A DNA stretch of 20,815 nucleotides from a bacterium Ga0077546 (GCA_001464165.1 LNEX01000545.1:1-20815), one strand, 5' to 3'; shown: positions 7,333-15,368, counted from the first letter of the stretch. Numbers and translations: made by a program. The notes: generated by a model not told the origin, from the letters alone.

Positions 7333-8406
7333 TCAGCGCAGTGCTATAGCCTGGCTGACATCTCTGACTTTGAGATTGCGCTTGGGCTCAGGAATATCGC
7401 TGCAATCGTCTGGCTCCAGAGCGAGCTTGACTGCCCAGTAGAGGAAGTTGATGCCCGACAGGCAAGCCATTGGTAAGCCACCGGACATGCGCGCATTGAT
7501 TTCCAAGAGATGCGCTTTACCGGCGGCATCATCCTTAAACTGGATGTTGAAGAGTCCGTTCAATTTCAGGTAGTCAGTGAGCTGCCGCACTTGTTCGAAG
7601 AGCTCAGGATTGTCCTCCAGCACCTGATATTCTTTCTGCGATTTGACGCGGCTGACGCATACCTTGAGTTGACCTTCAACCGCCAGGCAGTCAACGCTAT
7701 GTTCATCACCTGGCAGGTACTGCATCACCAGCAGCTCGCGGAAATGCGGCCGTTGCCTCAGGTAGTAGCCTGCTTCGTCGAGGCTGATCAATGTACTGTC
7801 ACCAGCGAGGAAGCGATCGATGGCTGTGCCATTGCTGGTGATGGCATGAAAGCCCATGCCGTAAATGCCGACGGTGGGTTTGAAGCAGGCCTGGTGACCA
7901 AGGCTTTGCAGGGTGAGCACCAGACTCTCGAAAGCGTCCCAGTCGCACACCGTAGCGTAGGCCGGAATAGCAACCATCTCGGTGTTGGCGAGGTGCTTGT
8001 AGAGCAGGGCCTTATTGTCGATTATTCTGAGGGTGGTGCTATCGGCTGGCAGCAGTAATTTCACCCCCGCAGCCTCGAAGCGCTCCTTGTGCTCTGCCAA
8101 CACTAGCAGCCGTCTTCCCGGAATGAAGAGGTCGACTTTATGGCGTTTGGCTAGAGCCAGACAATAGTCTACGTAAGCACTGTCAGTGGTGCTGCGCTTG
8201 CCTGGTTCTTGCTCGAAGAGGTCGGCAGCAAAGGCGACAGGATTATTGGCATCGGGGTGGCTGCAAATCAGCTCGAAGCGCTCAGAATCACCGACTTCTC
8301 GGAAGTTCTCCAGGACTCGCAAGGTGCTGGAGAGATTCTTGTTGAGCCAGACTCGGTATTTTTTCTTGGGCTTGTCGATAGTGTTCTCCAAAAGGCTCAA
8401 GCCCAA
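7333..8406 (-). CDS. ATP-grasp ligase (carbamoyl-phosphate-synthase-like), Ter biosynthetic module
   Basis: Predicted ATP-dependent carboxylate-amine (or -thiol) ligase. An N-terminal domain (about 17-120) is followed by an ATP-grasp fold: CFKPTVGIYGMGFHAI (174-189, Gly-rich loop), VMQYLPGDEHSVD (227-239) and the metal-binding NIQFKDD...HLLEINARMSGG (287-310). ATP-grasp enzymes are standard members of the module proposed to make a nucleoside-like metabolite in Ter systems. The substrate is unknown. The start is uncertain: 8406 is a TTG inside a hairpin with no ribosome binding site, while the only good GGAG (about 8386-8389) precedes an ATC codon at 8379. It is the last gene of the five-gene biosynthetic run, 47 bases after the lyase gene. 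Confidence 0.88.
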   Translation of the reverse strand: MGLSLLENTIDKPKKKYRVWLNKNLSSTLRVLENFREVGDSERFELICSHPDANNPVAFAADLFEQEPGKRSTTDSAYVDYCLALAKRHKVDLFIPGRRLLVLAEHKERFEAAGVKLLLPADSTTLRIIDNKALLYKHLANTEMVAIPAYATVCDWDAFESLVLTLQSLGHQACFKPTVGIYGMGFHAITSNGTAIDRFLAGDSTLISLDEAGYYLRQRPHFRELLVMQYLPGDEHSVDCLAVEGQLKVCVSRVKSQKEYQVLEDNPELFEQVRQLTDYLKLNGLFNIQFKDDAAGKAHLLEINARMSGGLPMACLSGINFLYWAVKLALEPDDCSDIPEPKRNLKVRDVSQAIALR

Positions 8407-8426
8407 GTCGAAACTCAGGCTTGAGC
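8395..8426 (-). repeat. Hairpin over the ATP-grasp gene start
   Basis: A 9-bp perfect stem (GCTCAAGCC/GGCTTGAGC on the minus strand) with a 14-base loop, followed by CTTTT and then a GGAG ribosome binding site. It may act as a weak terminator or a translation-control hairpin between the lyase and ligase genes. Confidence 0.55.
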
Positions 8427-8453
8427 GTTATTGCCGGTTAGTTGCCTTGAGCT

Positions 8454-9449
8454 TCAGCCGCCAAAGGCGCGCTGAGCCAGCGGGTGCAGACCAAAGGCGT
8501 TGTCGTGCTCGTGAACGACGGTTTTCAGCTCTTGGCCGCGGATGCCATAGACCCGGGCCCGGGCAACAATGTCTTCAGCCCAGTGGCGATGAGTGGTCGG
8601 TTCGCACATGCGTTCGCCTCTGCCGTCGCCGGTGGTGGCGCGAAATACCGCAGGAGCATTGACGTCGAGAATCTGCAAGGCTTCGGCGTAGTCGTGCTCG
8701 TCGACCTGGTAGGCTGCCTCGATCAGGGCAATCTGGCTGGGGTGGATGGCGGTTTTGCCAAAGAGGCCATGGTCGAGATCTTTCTCCAGCTCCCGTTTGA
8801 GCACATCCTGGTTGTTCATCACTTCGCAGACCGGGGCGCTCAAGCCGATACCGTGGGGGATAAAGACCCCGGCCAACATGGCAATCGTCGAACCCACTGC
8901 GGTTTCATAGATCGTGCAGCTCGGATTGCGGCGGATGCGCAGACAACTCAGCAGGTCATTGCCGCCGATGCGCAAGCAGACGATCCGCTCTGCCGTGCGC
9001 TGATCGTCGAGCAGGCTTTGTCGCAACTTGATCATCTCATTCTTGTCGAAGGCCTCGGCCGTCTCCAGGGTGGGCATCAGCATGAAGTGGTCGCGCTGAC
9101 TGAGGTTGGAGAGGTAGTAGGAGAGATTGGCATTGGTGATCTTGGGCAGGACGAAGCCCACCAAGTGCTCCACCCCGTCGAAGGCGGTGATCTGGCCGAG
9201 AACGTGGGGCGTGCGCACACGGACGAAGCGCTTGATACCGACGTTCTGTTGGAACAGGGGCAAAGCCTCTTGCAAATTGCGCAGGGCCTGGGCCAACTGA
9301 TCCTCTCGCACCGAGTCTTCGCTGTCGAAGATCACCGAGCGCAAGTGCGGAATCTTGATACCGTTGGCGATGGCGACAATTGTCTGCATCGATTGGGTCA
9401 GGGGTACGTATAAAGACGCACCCAAAGCCAGTTGCATGATATTCGTCAT
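8454..9449 (-). CDS. CitE/HpcH-HpaI-family aldolase-lyase, Ter biosynthetic module
   Basis: TIM-barrel enzyme of the citrate lyase beta subunit/HpcH-HpaI aldolase family, which makes or breaks C-C bonds using a divalent metal, often with acyl-CoA or oxoacid substrates. Family motifs are visible: VIFDSEDSV (39-47), the Arg-containing RFVRVRTPH (74-82), LPKITN (101-106), PTLETAEAF with the metal-binding Glu (126-134), LRIGGNDLL (159-167) and GKTAIHPSQI. It is longer than the core family, with a C-terminal His-rich stretch (EPTTHRHWAEDI, HEHDNAFGLHP). AGAGG lies 9 bases before the ATG. It sits 35 bases after the StiP-type gene and is co-transcribed with it by position. The substrate is unknown; membership of the predicted Ter metabolite pathway is established family context. 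Confidence 0.9.
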   Translation of the reverse strand: MTNIMQLALGASLYVPLTQSMQTIVAIANGIKIPHLRSVIFDSEDSVREDQLAQALRNLQEALPLFQQNVGIKRFVRVRTPHVLGQITAFDGVEHLVGFVLPKITNANLSYYLSNLSQRDHFMLMPTLETAEAFDKNEMIKLRQSLLDDQRTAERIVCLRIGGNDLLSCLRIRRNPSCTIYETAVGSTIAMLAGVFIPHGIGLSAPVCEVMNNQDVLKRELEKDLDHGLFGKTAIHPSQIALIEAAYQVDEHDYAEALQILDVNAPAVFRATTGDGRGERMCEPTTHRHWAEDIVARARVYGIRGQELKTVVHEHDNAFGLHPLAQRAFGG

Positions 9450-9484
9450 TGCACTAATCCTCTTTAGAGTCTTGCTAGGTACGA

Positions 9485-10588
9485 CTAGTCGTTGCCAAGG
9501 GTGGCGATGATCACGGCCGCCGAGTAAGGCAGCTCTTCATCGATCAAAATCGGCACTTTGTTTTGCTGGGCCAGGCTCTCCAGATGAGCGACGTCGGCGG
9601 TGCCAGCCTGCTTGAGGATGAGACAGTCGGGAACGCGCCGCAGCAGTGCTCTGGTGGATTCGCCAACGCCGGGCTTGACGCGATTGCGGTCGCCCACCTT
9701 GTAGTGCTCCATTGAGCGCACCACAAAGGCATCCGATTTGGCCTTCAGGGCCTGCTTCCGCTCGGTACTCCACTGCACTGCTGTTACCTGGCTCAGGTAG
9801 GTCGTCACCAGGGGAAAGAGCCGATCGACGAAGTAGGTCGAGAGATCGTTGTCGGCATATTCCTCATAGAAGTAGCAGGCATGGAATTCGCCCGCCTTCA
9901 CAAACTCGTCGTTCAAAACCGCACGGCTGACCAGGCCGGAGACGATGCCGTTGAGGATAGACGAGGGGATGAGATAGTCGTCAGAGGTTGCCGCAAGGCC
10001 GGCGACGCCAGCCAGGTCTGCGATCACTACCATGGATTCGTCGATATTGGTCTGGCGGCTGGCGTTGAAGTCGGCGATGGTGCTAGCCAGCTCGGTGGCA
10101 ATCGCCCCTTTGCCGGTCCAGCCATCGACAAAGACAATGTTCTCCGGCTTGTGCCCTTGGGCCAGGATGTAGTCGAGGGCGACTTCATCGATGCCGCGGT
10201 CGCGGATGATCGAAACCGAGTAGTGATGGCTGTCTCGGCCAATGTATTTCAGGGCTCGGTGCAAGAGCACCCCCACCGGCGTGCCAGCGCGCGCCAGGCT
10301 GACCACGACGATCTCGCTGCTGAATCGAGCGGCCAGGCTGACCGCCAGGACGGCGATATCTCGGGAGAAGCGCTCTTCGTTATTGGCCAGGGCCTGCCAG
10401 AAGAGATCGAGGTAGCGGCTGGCGGGCAGCTTCTCGTGGGAGAGCATGGTCGAGTAGTGAGCACCGCTCTGGATCAGCCTTTCCTTTTCGGCTACGCCCA
10501 CAAAGGGGATGCGAGCGGGCTTGAGGAGAAAGTTGACGTCATCATGGGCGTAGCTGCCGCTGAAGTGGTGACCGTTGGAAATAGGCAT
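9485..10588 (-). CDS. StiP-type phosphoribosyltransferase-like protein with C-terminal PELOTA domain
   Basis: Resembles the StiP family, sometimes labelled 'cysteine protease StiP', which comparative analysis reinterpreted as a phosphoribosyltransferase-fold enzyme. An N-terminal PRTase-like core holds VVSLARAGTPVGVLLHRAL (95-113) and the PRPP-loop-like IVFVDGWTGKGAI (151-163). The last ~75 residues match a PELOTA-type RNA-binding-fold domain (KPGVGESTRALLRRVPDCLI ... NKVPILIDEELPYSAAVI). GGAG lies 7 bases before the ATG. It is the third gene of the biosynthetic run, 44 bases after the HAD gene. It probably forms or transfers an N-glycosidic ribosyl-phosphate bond in the predicted nucleoside-like product. 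Confidence 0.87.
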   Translation of the reverse strand: MPISNGHHFSGSYAHDDVNFLLKPARIPFVGVAEKERLIQSGAHYSTMLSHEKLPASRYLDLFWQALANNEERFSRDIAVLAVSLAARFSSEIVVVSLARAGTPVGVLLHRALKYIGRDSHHYSVSIIRDRGIDEVALDYILAQGHKPENIVFVDGWTGKGAIATELASTIADFNASRQTNIDESMVVIADLAGVAGLAATSDDYLIPSSILNGIVSGLVSRAVLNDEFVKAGEFHACYFYEEYADNDLSTYFVDRLFPLVTTYLSQVTAVQWSTERKQALKAKSDAFVVRSMEHYKVGDRNRVKPGVGESTRALLRRVPDCLILKQAGTADVAHLESLAQQNKVPILIDEELPYSAAVIIATLGND

Positions 10589-10632
10589 GGTGTTACTCCG
10601 CGTCTCAGTTGTGCAGTGATTTTCTGCAGTGG

Positions 10633-11406
10633 TTAGAAATGATTGGCTGCGTGCTTATGGGCAGCTGCGAAAGCCTGACTGCCGCAAGGCATCAAGGCGA
10701 AATCGCCCATGGCCATCATGGGCATGTCGGTGAAGCTGTCGCCCGAGCCGATGATCACGGCGTTTTGTCGGGGCTTGATGATCTCTTGCAGCAGCCAGCG
10801 GGCAGCTTTTTCTTTGCCCAGAAAGTCGGGGAAGAAGGCCAAGTTGTTGTCGTTGTGGTGCACGCTCCAGTTGGGTGGCAATTGCGGCTTGATCTCCTCA
10901 GCCAACTCCAAAAGCTCGCCCGGGTGGTGTTGGTTGTGCTTGATGTTGATATACAGATCAAGACCACAGTCATTCAGCAGCCGTACCCGGATGTCGAAAT
11001 TGCGCTTCTGTGCGGTTTCGAGCACCAGGGCGTGAACGCCGTCGAGCAGCGACTGGGCCTGGCGGGCTTGGGGCTCGATGGTCTCGTACCAGGCGGTTTC
11101 TACCTCGCCGTCGGGGCGCAGAATGACACCGCCAAAGGAGCAGATACTGTAGCTGCGAAAGGGCAAGTCGACACGGGCGAAAGTGTTGGTATCGCGGGCG
11201 GTGTTAGGGATGACCAGGGTCGTATTGTTGAGCCAGTCGAAGAAGGTCCGCTGAGTGCCGCTCATGAAGCTGCATGCCAGACCGCCAGCGGTGTATGCCA
11301 CTGGTTCTGCTTGCTGCAGGGGCCAGCGACGGACCGATTGAAAGATGTTGTTGTCGAGGTCGAGAAAGACCACGACCTCAGGCGAACGTGAATCTGAATC
11401 AGGCAT
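10633..11406 (-). CDS. HAD-superfamily phosphatase, Ter biosynthetic module
   Basis: Haloacid-dehalogenase-fold hydrolase, probably a cytoplasmic phosphatase that removes phosphate from a pathway intermediate. Motif I is FLDLDNN (14-20, with nucleophile Asp16 and Asp18); motif IV is GDSFTDMPMM near residue 222, followed by the ALMPCGS strand typical of Cof-type HADs. A large cap region (about 60-190) lies between them, as in C2-cap sugar- or nucleotide-phosphate phosphatases. The ATG at 11406 is 31 bases downstream of the TRSP-phosphoribosyltransferase gene. HAD enzymes are a regular part of this Ter-linked module. The exact substrate is unknown. Confidence 0.87.
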   Translation of the reverse strand: MPDSDSRSPEVVVFLDLDNNIFQSVRRWPLQQAEPVAYTAGGLACSFMSGTQRTFFDWLNNTTLVIPNTARDTNTFARVDLPFRSYSICSFGGVILRPDGEVETAWYETIEPQARQAQSLLDGVHALVLETAQKRNFDIRVRLLNDCGLDLYINIKHNQHHPGELLELAEEIKPQLPPNWSVHHNDNNLAFFPDFLGKEKAARWLLQEIIKPRQNAVIIGSGDSFTDMPMMAMGDFALMPCGSQAFAAAHKHAANHF

Positions 11407-11437
11407 GTCAGTTATCTCTTATCGATTGATTTTCAGG

Positions 11438-12607
11438 TTAGAGCTCAATCACTTCAGCGCCGAGAGCTTGCAGTAGAGCACCATCAATGGTGTTAGCTGG
11501 AGTCTCGGTGCAGATGATTACGCGGTCGAAGTGCTCGGCTGAGCCGTTGTGCAGGTAGTTGTCGATACCCTCCTGGCAGTGATCGCCGAAGGCCAAGGAG
11601 CGCTCAATTGCCCCTCCGAGCATGATTGGCGACCTAGTTGTCGATTGCACTGCCACTGTGGCATGGGGGTTGAGTTGCTCCAGTCGTTCGGCCAGTAGAA
11701 AGGGCAGGTAGGAAAACTCGCCCACCCCCAAAACCAGGCACTTTTCGCCGACGGCCAGGGTGCAGTCGATGCGCTCTAGGTGCTTGTGCAGCTCGAAGGG
11801 ATTGGTAAGGCCGAGGCGACCGAAGTTGGCGCGCAAGAGATGGTCTTTGCGCTCACCATTGCCACTGGCCCGGGGCATCTCCATGAGACAGAGATCAGGG
11901 TGGGGAGCAAAGCTGTAACTGCCGGAGAGCAGGGAGATGGCGCTGCTGCTAATGCCTTTTCTTTCCTTCAGGCTCTGGTGCCGCTCCTCTACTAGCTTTT
12001 GACCGCGCCAATCAGTGATGACAACGGTCACTAGGTGTTGCAGTTGCGGCGCTACTTGAGCGAGAAAGGCCTTGGTCAGGTTGATGAAGGTTTTGCCGGT
12101 ACTGGCTTCGTCATCTACTAGAACAAGGGTTCTAGCGGCTTGGAAAAGTTGCCGTGCCCGTTCATCTTCAGGCAGATAAAGGATGTGGTCGGTGGCATGG
12201 CTGTGCTCTTCGGCGAAGTTGAGCGCTTTTGCTTTGTCCAGCTCATAGCGCGTGGTATGGATGAAGACGAGATCGTCGCGCCCTGTGGCTTTGACGAATT
12301 CTTCGTAGACACCATGACCAAGGGCCGTCGCTGTTTCCGCCATACCGATGAAGACTATCGGGCCGGGCAGATCTTTAGGAACTTTGTCCGCCAGTCGGCG
12401 ATAGCCATCGCGCATAGTGGCAGGTCTAATGGGGATATGCTTACCCAGAATGTGGGAGACGAAGAGGAAGCCTCGCTTAGGATTGCGGCGGGCGGCAAAG
12501 CTGCAAAGCTCGTCTATGTTGAGATCAGATTGCTCGACTTCTACAGTGAGCACACCTGTAGGCATTTCTACCCAGTGATTGGCCAGGGCGTTGCTGGTTT
12601 CGGCCAT
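11438..12607 (-). CDS. Phosphoribosyltransferase with C-terminal TRSP domain
   Basis: Orotate-PRTase-like enzyme plus TRSP domain, the first gene of the biosynthetic run. The PRPP-binding loop is LVLVDDEASTGKT (161-173), preceded by VFIGMAETATALGHGV (85-100). The C-terminal half carries the TRSP-type segment YSFAPHPDLCLMEMPRASG and a terminal Rossmann-like region (VGEKCLVLGVGEFSYLPFLL). The ATG at 12607 (389 residues) is preferred; a TTG at 12670 lies inside the T tract of the upstream terminator and is unlikely. Only a weak GAG element precedes the ATG. The pair of TRSP-PRTase and StiP-type PRTase with HAD, CitE-like and ATP-grasp genes is the described Ter metabolite set. Confidence 0.88.
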   Translation of the reverse strand: MAETSNALANHWVEMPTGVLTVEVEQSDLNIDELCSFAARRNPKRGFLFVSHILGKHIPIRPATMRDGYRRLADKVPKDLPGPIVFIGMAETATALGHGVYEEFVKATGRDDLVFIHTTRYELDKAKALNFAEEHSHATDHILYLPEDERARQLFQAARTLVLVDDEASTGKTFINLTKAFLAQVAPQLQHLVTVVITDWRGQKLVEERHQSLKERKGISSSAISLLSGSYSFAPHPDLCLMEMPRASGNGERKDHLLRANFGRLGLTNPFELHKHLERIDCTLAVGEKCLVLGVGEFSYLPFLLAERLEQLNPHATVAVQSTTRSPIMLGGAIERSLAFGDHCQEGIDNYLHNGSAEHFDRVIICTETPANTIDGALLQALGAEVIEL

Positions 12608-12630
12608 TGGTTTGTACTCGCTCAGAACTA

Positions 12631-12649
12631 CAGGACAGTTAAAGTCCTG
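12631..12649 (-). promoter_or_regulatory. Small inverted repeat in the biosynthetic leader
   Basis: CAGGAC/GTCCTG with a 7-base AT-rich spacer, 24 bases upstream of the TRSP-PRTase ATG and just after the large terminator. It may be an operator or an anti-termination/attenuation stem. Confidence 0.4.
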
Positions 12650-12672
12650 GTTCCCAAGAGGTTTGGGCAAAA

Positions 12673-12731
12673 AAAAGTTGGCAGGCCTGACGGGCTAGGA
12701 TTTATCCAACTCTGCCAGGCCGCCAACTTTT
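12673..12731 (-). terminator. Strong intrinsic terminator between Ter core and biosynthetic genes
   Basis: On the minus strand AAAAGTTGGC pairs with GCCAACTTTT, and after one bulged base GGCCTG pairs with CAGGCC around a loop of about 26 bases. The 3' arm runs straight into eight T residues. This is a classic Rho-independent terminator, placed 17 bases beyond the stop of the membrane TerB-like gene. Confidence 0.8.
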
Positions 12732-12747
12732 GACTAACAGCCGTTGT

Positions 12748-13464
12748 TTACGCCCGGTAGAGCTCGATGTCCAGGTTGAGGGCTTCGACCACGCGCTCGA
12801 GCAGCTTATTGTCGAGCTCGCTGCCGTTCTTGCCGCCGACGATGGCCATGGCCACCCGCAAGGCGATGTCCTTTTGCCCTACCGGTCCGGGTTGGCGGCG
12901 AACTTCATTCATGGCGTTTTCCCAGCCAAACATGGCGCTCTCAATGTCACTGCAGACAAACCTGAAAATGCCGAGCAGCTTGGCTGTGGGCAGATGGCTC
13001 AGGGGCTTGCTTTTGCCGATGCGGCGCACGATCTCTTCTTTGCGTGCGGCGTCAACGGTTTCGCCCAGAAGCAAGGCCGTCAGGCCCATGACTGACTTTT
13101 GGAAGGCCGAGGTGGTGAAAGCTGCGGCTCGCTTAGTGAGCTCATCTTGGCTGCCGCGGACGGCTTTGATTGCCCACTTTTGCAGGTAGTACAGAGCCAC
13201 CACCGTATAGACCACGTTCACCCCCAGAGCCAAGTAGGCGAGCAGGCCAGCTTTGCCGAGGAAGCCGTGGGGAATGGCCACGATCAGAGCCGAGATCACC
13301 AAGATAATGGCCGATGTGGTGATTGCTTCGGCCATTCCGGAACGCCCCATAAGGGGATGAGCGCGGAAGAACTTGTAGGTGTTGTAGCCGGTCATGGCCA
13401 TGCCCAGGAAAATCAAGGGCAGCAGGAAGACAGACGAAAGCAGAGCGCTGGCAAGAAGCAACAT
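12748..13464 (-). CDS. Membrane-anchored TerB-like protein
   Basis: Three hydrophobic segments at the N-terminus (about 2-22, 46-66, 71-95) are followed by a cytoplasmic helical domain. From about residue 150 this aligns with the TerB domain of the fusion gene at 16773-17870: KPLSHLPTAKLLGIFRFVCS against ALSHFSAASLRDIFTNFCD, and the terminal RVVEALNLD against QIIGVLGLD. The aspartates that make up TerB's acidic metal site (ADG, SDG) are largely missing, so it may be a degenerate, structural TerB. The ATG at 13464 has only a weak purine-rich ribosome binding site. It is the last gene before the strong terminator. Its probable role is to tether Ter proteins at the membrane near TerC. Confidence 0.7.
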   Translation of the reverse strand: MLLLASALLSSVFLLPLIFLGMAMTGYNTYKFFRAHPLMGRSGMAEAITTSAIILVISALIVAIPHGFLGKAGLLAYLALGVNVVYTVVALYYLQKWAIKAVRGSQDELTKRAAAFTTSAFQKSVMGLTALLLGETVDAARKEEIVRRIGKSKPLSHLPTAKLLGIFRFVCSDIESAMFGWENAMNEVRRQPGPVGQKDIALRVAMAIVGGKNGSELDNKLLERVVEALNLDIELYRA

Positions 13465-13495
13465 GGTAGATTGTCTCTCTATTTGGCGAACGATT

Positions 13496-13524
13496 GCTGA
13501 GAGCCCCGGCAGGGGGCTCTCAGC
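13496..13524 (-). terminator. Hairpin between terD and the membrane TerB-like gene
   Basis: A perfect 12-bp GC-rich stem (GCTGAGAGCCCC/GGGGCTCTCAGC) with a 5-base loop, 61 bases past the terD stop. There is no T tract on the minus strand, so it may be a partial terminator or an mRNA-processing stem. Confidence 0.55.
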
Positions 13525-13584
13525 AGTTATTTAGCGGCAGCGGAACTGACGCTGCTTAGGTGTCGGTTTAGGTGCTGGTTAGGG

Positions 13585-14226
13585 CTATTCGTCAACTTCC
13601 TCTTCGACCTCGAGACCGTGCTCGGCGCAGAGGCGCTTGAAGCCGCCGTCGAAACCCTGGCCCACCCCTTCCAGCTTCCACTCGCCATTGTGGCGATAGA
13701 GCCGCACCAGGATAACGGCGCTGTTGGTGGAGGCGTCTTCGGAGAGGTCGAAGCGATAGAGCTCGGCACCGTTGGTGGTGTCGACCACGCGGGCATAGGC
13801 GCCGTCGACCATGCCGAAGTTCTGGTTACGCTGCCGAGCGGCGTAGATGCTGGCGGTGAAGACGAGCTTGACGATGTGGTCGGGAACCTTGGCCAGGTCG
13901 AGAACGTAGCTCTCGTCGTCGCCGTCGCCGCTGCCATCCTTGTTGTCGCCGCTGAAGGTCACCGCACCGCTGGCGTGGGCCTGCATGCCATCGATATAGC
14001 AGACCAGATCAGCGGGGCTGGCCAACTTGCCATCGGCGCCGACCATCATGCAGGCGGCGTCGAGGTCGAACTTCTTGCCGTCGGTGCGGCGGGGGTTCCA
14101 GCCCAGGCCCATGCTGATCAAGCTGAGACCGGGATGGCTCTTGGTCAGCGAAATCTTCTCGCCGGCGGCGACCTTCTTGGTCAGGCTGATGGGGGCGGCG
14201 GCGGAAGTGTTGGTGTCGGTGGACAT
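13585..14226 (-). CDS. terD: TerD-family calcium-binding stress protein
   Basis: Cytoplasmic beta-sandwich TerD-domain protein. Hallmarks: SLTKSHPGLSLISMGLGWNP, FDLDAACMM (first calcium site), GDNKDGSGDGDDE (second, Asp-rich site), LVFTASIYAARQRNQNFGMV and the RLYRHNGEWKLEGVGQGF end. An acidic tail (EVEEEVDE) closes the 213-aa protein, slightly longer than E. coli TerD (192 aa). AAGG lies 9 bases before the ATG at 14226. It follows terC directly, as terD does in the E. coli operon. A CCAAAC-repeat leader precedes it. It is highly similar along its whole length to the TerD-like gene at 17995-18651, so the two arose by duplication. TerD proteins are linked to resistance to tellurite, phage and colicins and to calcium-dependent stress responses. 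Confidence 0.93.
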   Translation of the reverse strand: MSTDTNTSAAAPISLTKKVAAGEKISLTKSHPGLSLISMGLGWNPRRTDGKKFDLDAACMMVGADGKLASPADLVCYIDGMQAHASGAVTFSGDNKDGSGDGDDESYVLDLAKVPDHIVKLVFTASIYAARQRNQNFGMVDGAYARVVDTTNGAELYRFDLSEDASTNSAVILVRLYRHNGEWKLEGVGQGFDGGFKRLCAEHGLEVEEEVDE

Positions 14227-14232
14227 GAGTTA

Positions 14233-14280
14233 TTACCTTTGAGGTGTTTGGTTGGTTTGGAGGTTTGGTTTGGTTTGGAG
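14233..14280 (-). repeat. CCAAAC-type tandem repeats in the terD leader
   Basis: On the minus strand, several CCAAAC/CCAACC units occur back to back in the 5' leader, ending just before the AAGG ribosome binding site. Similar C/A-rich repeats precede the vWA gene and the other terD-like gene. Confidence 0.5.
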
Positions 14281-14299
14281 AGTCAGGCCGATCGCTGCT

Positions 14300-15328
14300 T
14301 TATTCAGCGTCAGGCTTCTCTGCCTTGGGGTAGACGATGGACAGCAGCACTGAGCCAGCCAGAATCAAGCCGACCACAGAAAGTGACACTGCCACCGGAA
14401 TTTCCGGTCCGTGGATTACAGGGAACCCCAACGAGGGGGTGAACCAGTGAATGACGCCATTGACGGCCTCAATTGCATCCCCGATGCTGGTGAGCACAAG
14501 CTTGACAGCGATGAAGGCGAGCACCAGTGAAATGCCCTGCTTCAAGTAGCTGAGCATTGGCATCAGTGCAGCCAAGATGAAGTAGAGCGAGCGCAGGCCG
14601 AGGATGGCGAAAATGTTGGAGGTGATGACGATGAAGGGATCCGACGATACGGCCAGAATGGTCGGAATGCTGTCGGTGGCGAACATCAGATCCATGGCTT
14701 CGACGGCAATCAACACCACAGCCAGGGGGGTGAAGTAGCGCCGCATTTTGCCTGTGCTTGGGTCTTCTTGGCGCACCATGAAGCGGTCTTCATGGTATTC
14801 GTTAGCGACAGGGAAGAACTTGCGAAACTTGCGCACGATCCAGAGGTCTTCTGGATCGACTTGCTCGTCTTCGTCACCAGACATCAGCATCTTCCAGGCG
14901 CCCATTGCCAGAACAATGGCGCAGAGGAAGAGCAGTCCGTGGAACTCGGCAATGATGGCTGTGCCTGTTCCCAGTATAAGGACCCGGAAGAAGATTGCAC
15001 CGAGTACACCCCAGTAGAGGACGCGGTGGTGATACTTGGAGTCGACGCCGAAGTAGGCGAAGATCATGATGAACACTGCCAAGTTGTCTACTGAGAGCGA
15101 TTTCTCAAGGATGTAGCCAGTCATGAACAAGCCAGCGCTGTCTGCACCCATGCTGTACCAGACCCAGCCAGCGAAAGTCAGTGAGACCAGCACCCAGACG
15201 ATAGTCCAGCTGCCAGCTTCCTTAATAGACATGGCGTGAGACTTCTTGTTGAAGAGGCCGAGGTCGAGGGCCAGCATGGCAATGACGATGCCAGCGAACA
15301 GACCCCATTGGGCAATAGAGTGAGTCAT
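14300..15328 (-). CDS. terC: TerC-family integral membrane protein
   Basis: Polytopic inner-membrane protein of 342 residues (E. coli TerC has 346) with about eight or nine hydrophobic helices. Family signatures: LEKSLSVDNLAVF (74-86, conserved Asp81) and VEAMDLMFATDSIPT (209-223, Asp213 and Asp219), which form the charged membrane site thought to handle metal ions. A cytoplasmic loop (about 150-200) is acidic and then basic (GDEDEQVDPEDL, KFRKFF), as in the family. TerC is the membrane hub that binds TerB. The gene follows terB by 108 bases holding two small hairpins, and AGG lies 9 bases before the ATG. TerC homologs also act in manganese export; here the Ter context favours the stress-response role. 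Confidence 0.95.
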   Translation of the reverse strand: MTHSIAQWGLFAGIVIAMLALDLGLFNKKSHAMSIKEAGSWTIVWVLVSLTFAGWVWYSMGADSAGLFMTGYILEKSLSVDNLAVFIMIFAYFGVDSKYHHRVLYWGVLGAIFFRVLILGTGTAIIAEFHGLLFLCAIVLAMGAWKMLMSGDEDEQVDPEDLWIVRKFRKFFPVANEYHEDRFMVRQEDPSTGKMRRYFTPLAVVLIAVEAMDLMFATDSIPTILAVSSDPFIVITSNIFAILGLRSLYFILAALMPMLSYLKQGISLVLAFIAVKLVLTSIGDAIEAVNGVIHWFTPSLGFPVIHGPEIPVAVSLSVVGLILAGSVLLSIVYPKAEKPDAE

Positions 15329-15350
15329 TGATTCTTACCTGCCGAAATAT

Positions 15351-15368
15351 CTACAGTCGAAGCTGTAG
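15351..15368 (-). repeat. Small hairpin in the terB-terC gap
   Basis: CTACAG/CTGTAG around a 6-base loop, followed on the minus strand by ATATTT, close to the terC ribosome binding site. A second stem (GCACC/GGTGC) lies at 15396-15411. These may tune terC expression relative to terB. Confidence 0.35.

Noticed and set aside
8484..9413. 309-codon plus-strand ORF
   Set aside because: Antisense to the CitE-like gene; it has no motifs of its own and mirrors the codon pattern of the real gene.
12608..12670. Longer TTG-start version of the TRSP-PRTase
   Set aside because: The TTG lies in the T tract of the terminator and the extra residues come from leader and hairpin DNA.
13618..14442. 274-codon plus-strand ORF rich in Val, Ala and Gly
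   Set aside because: Antisense to terD, with composition typical of the reverse strand of GC-rich genes.
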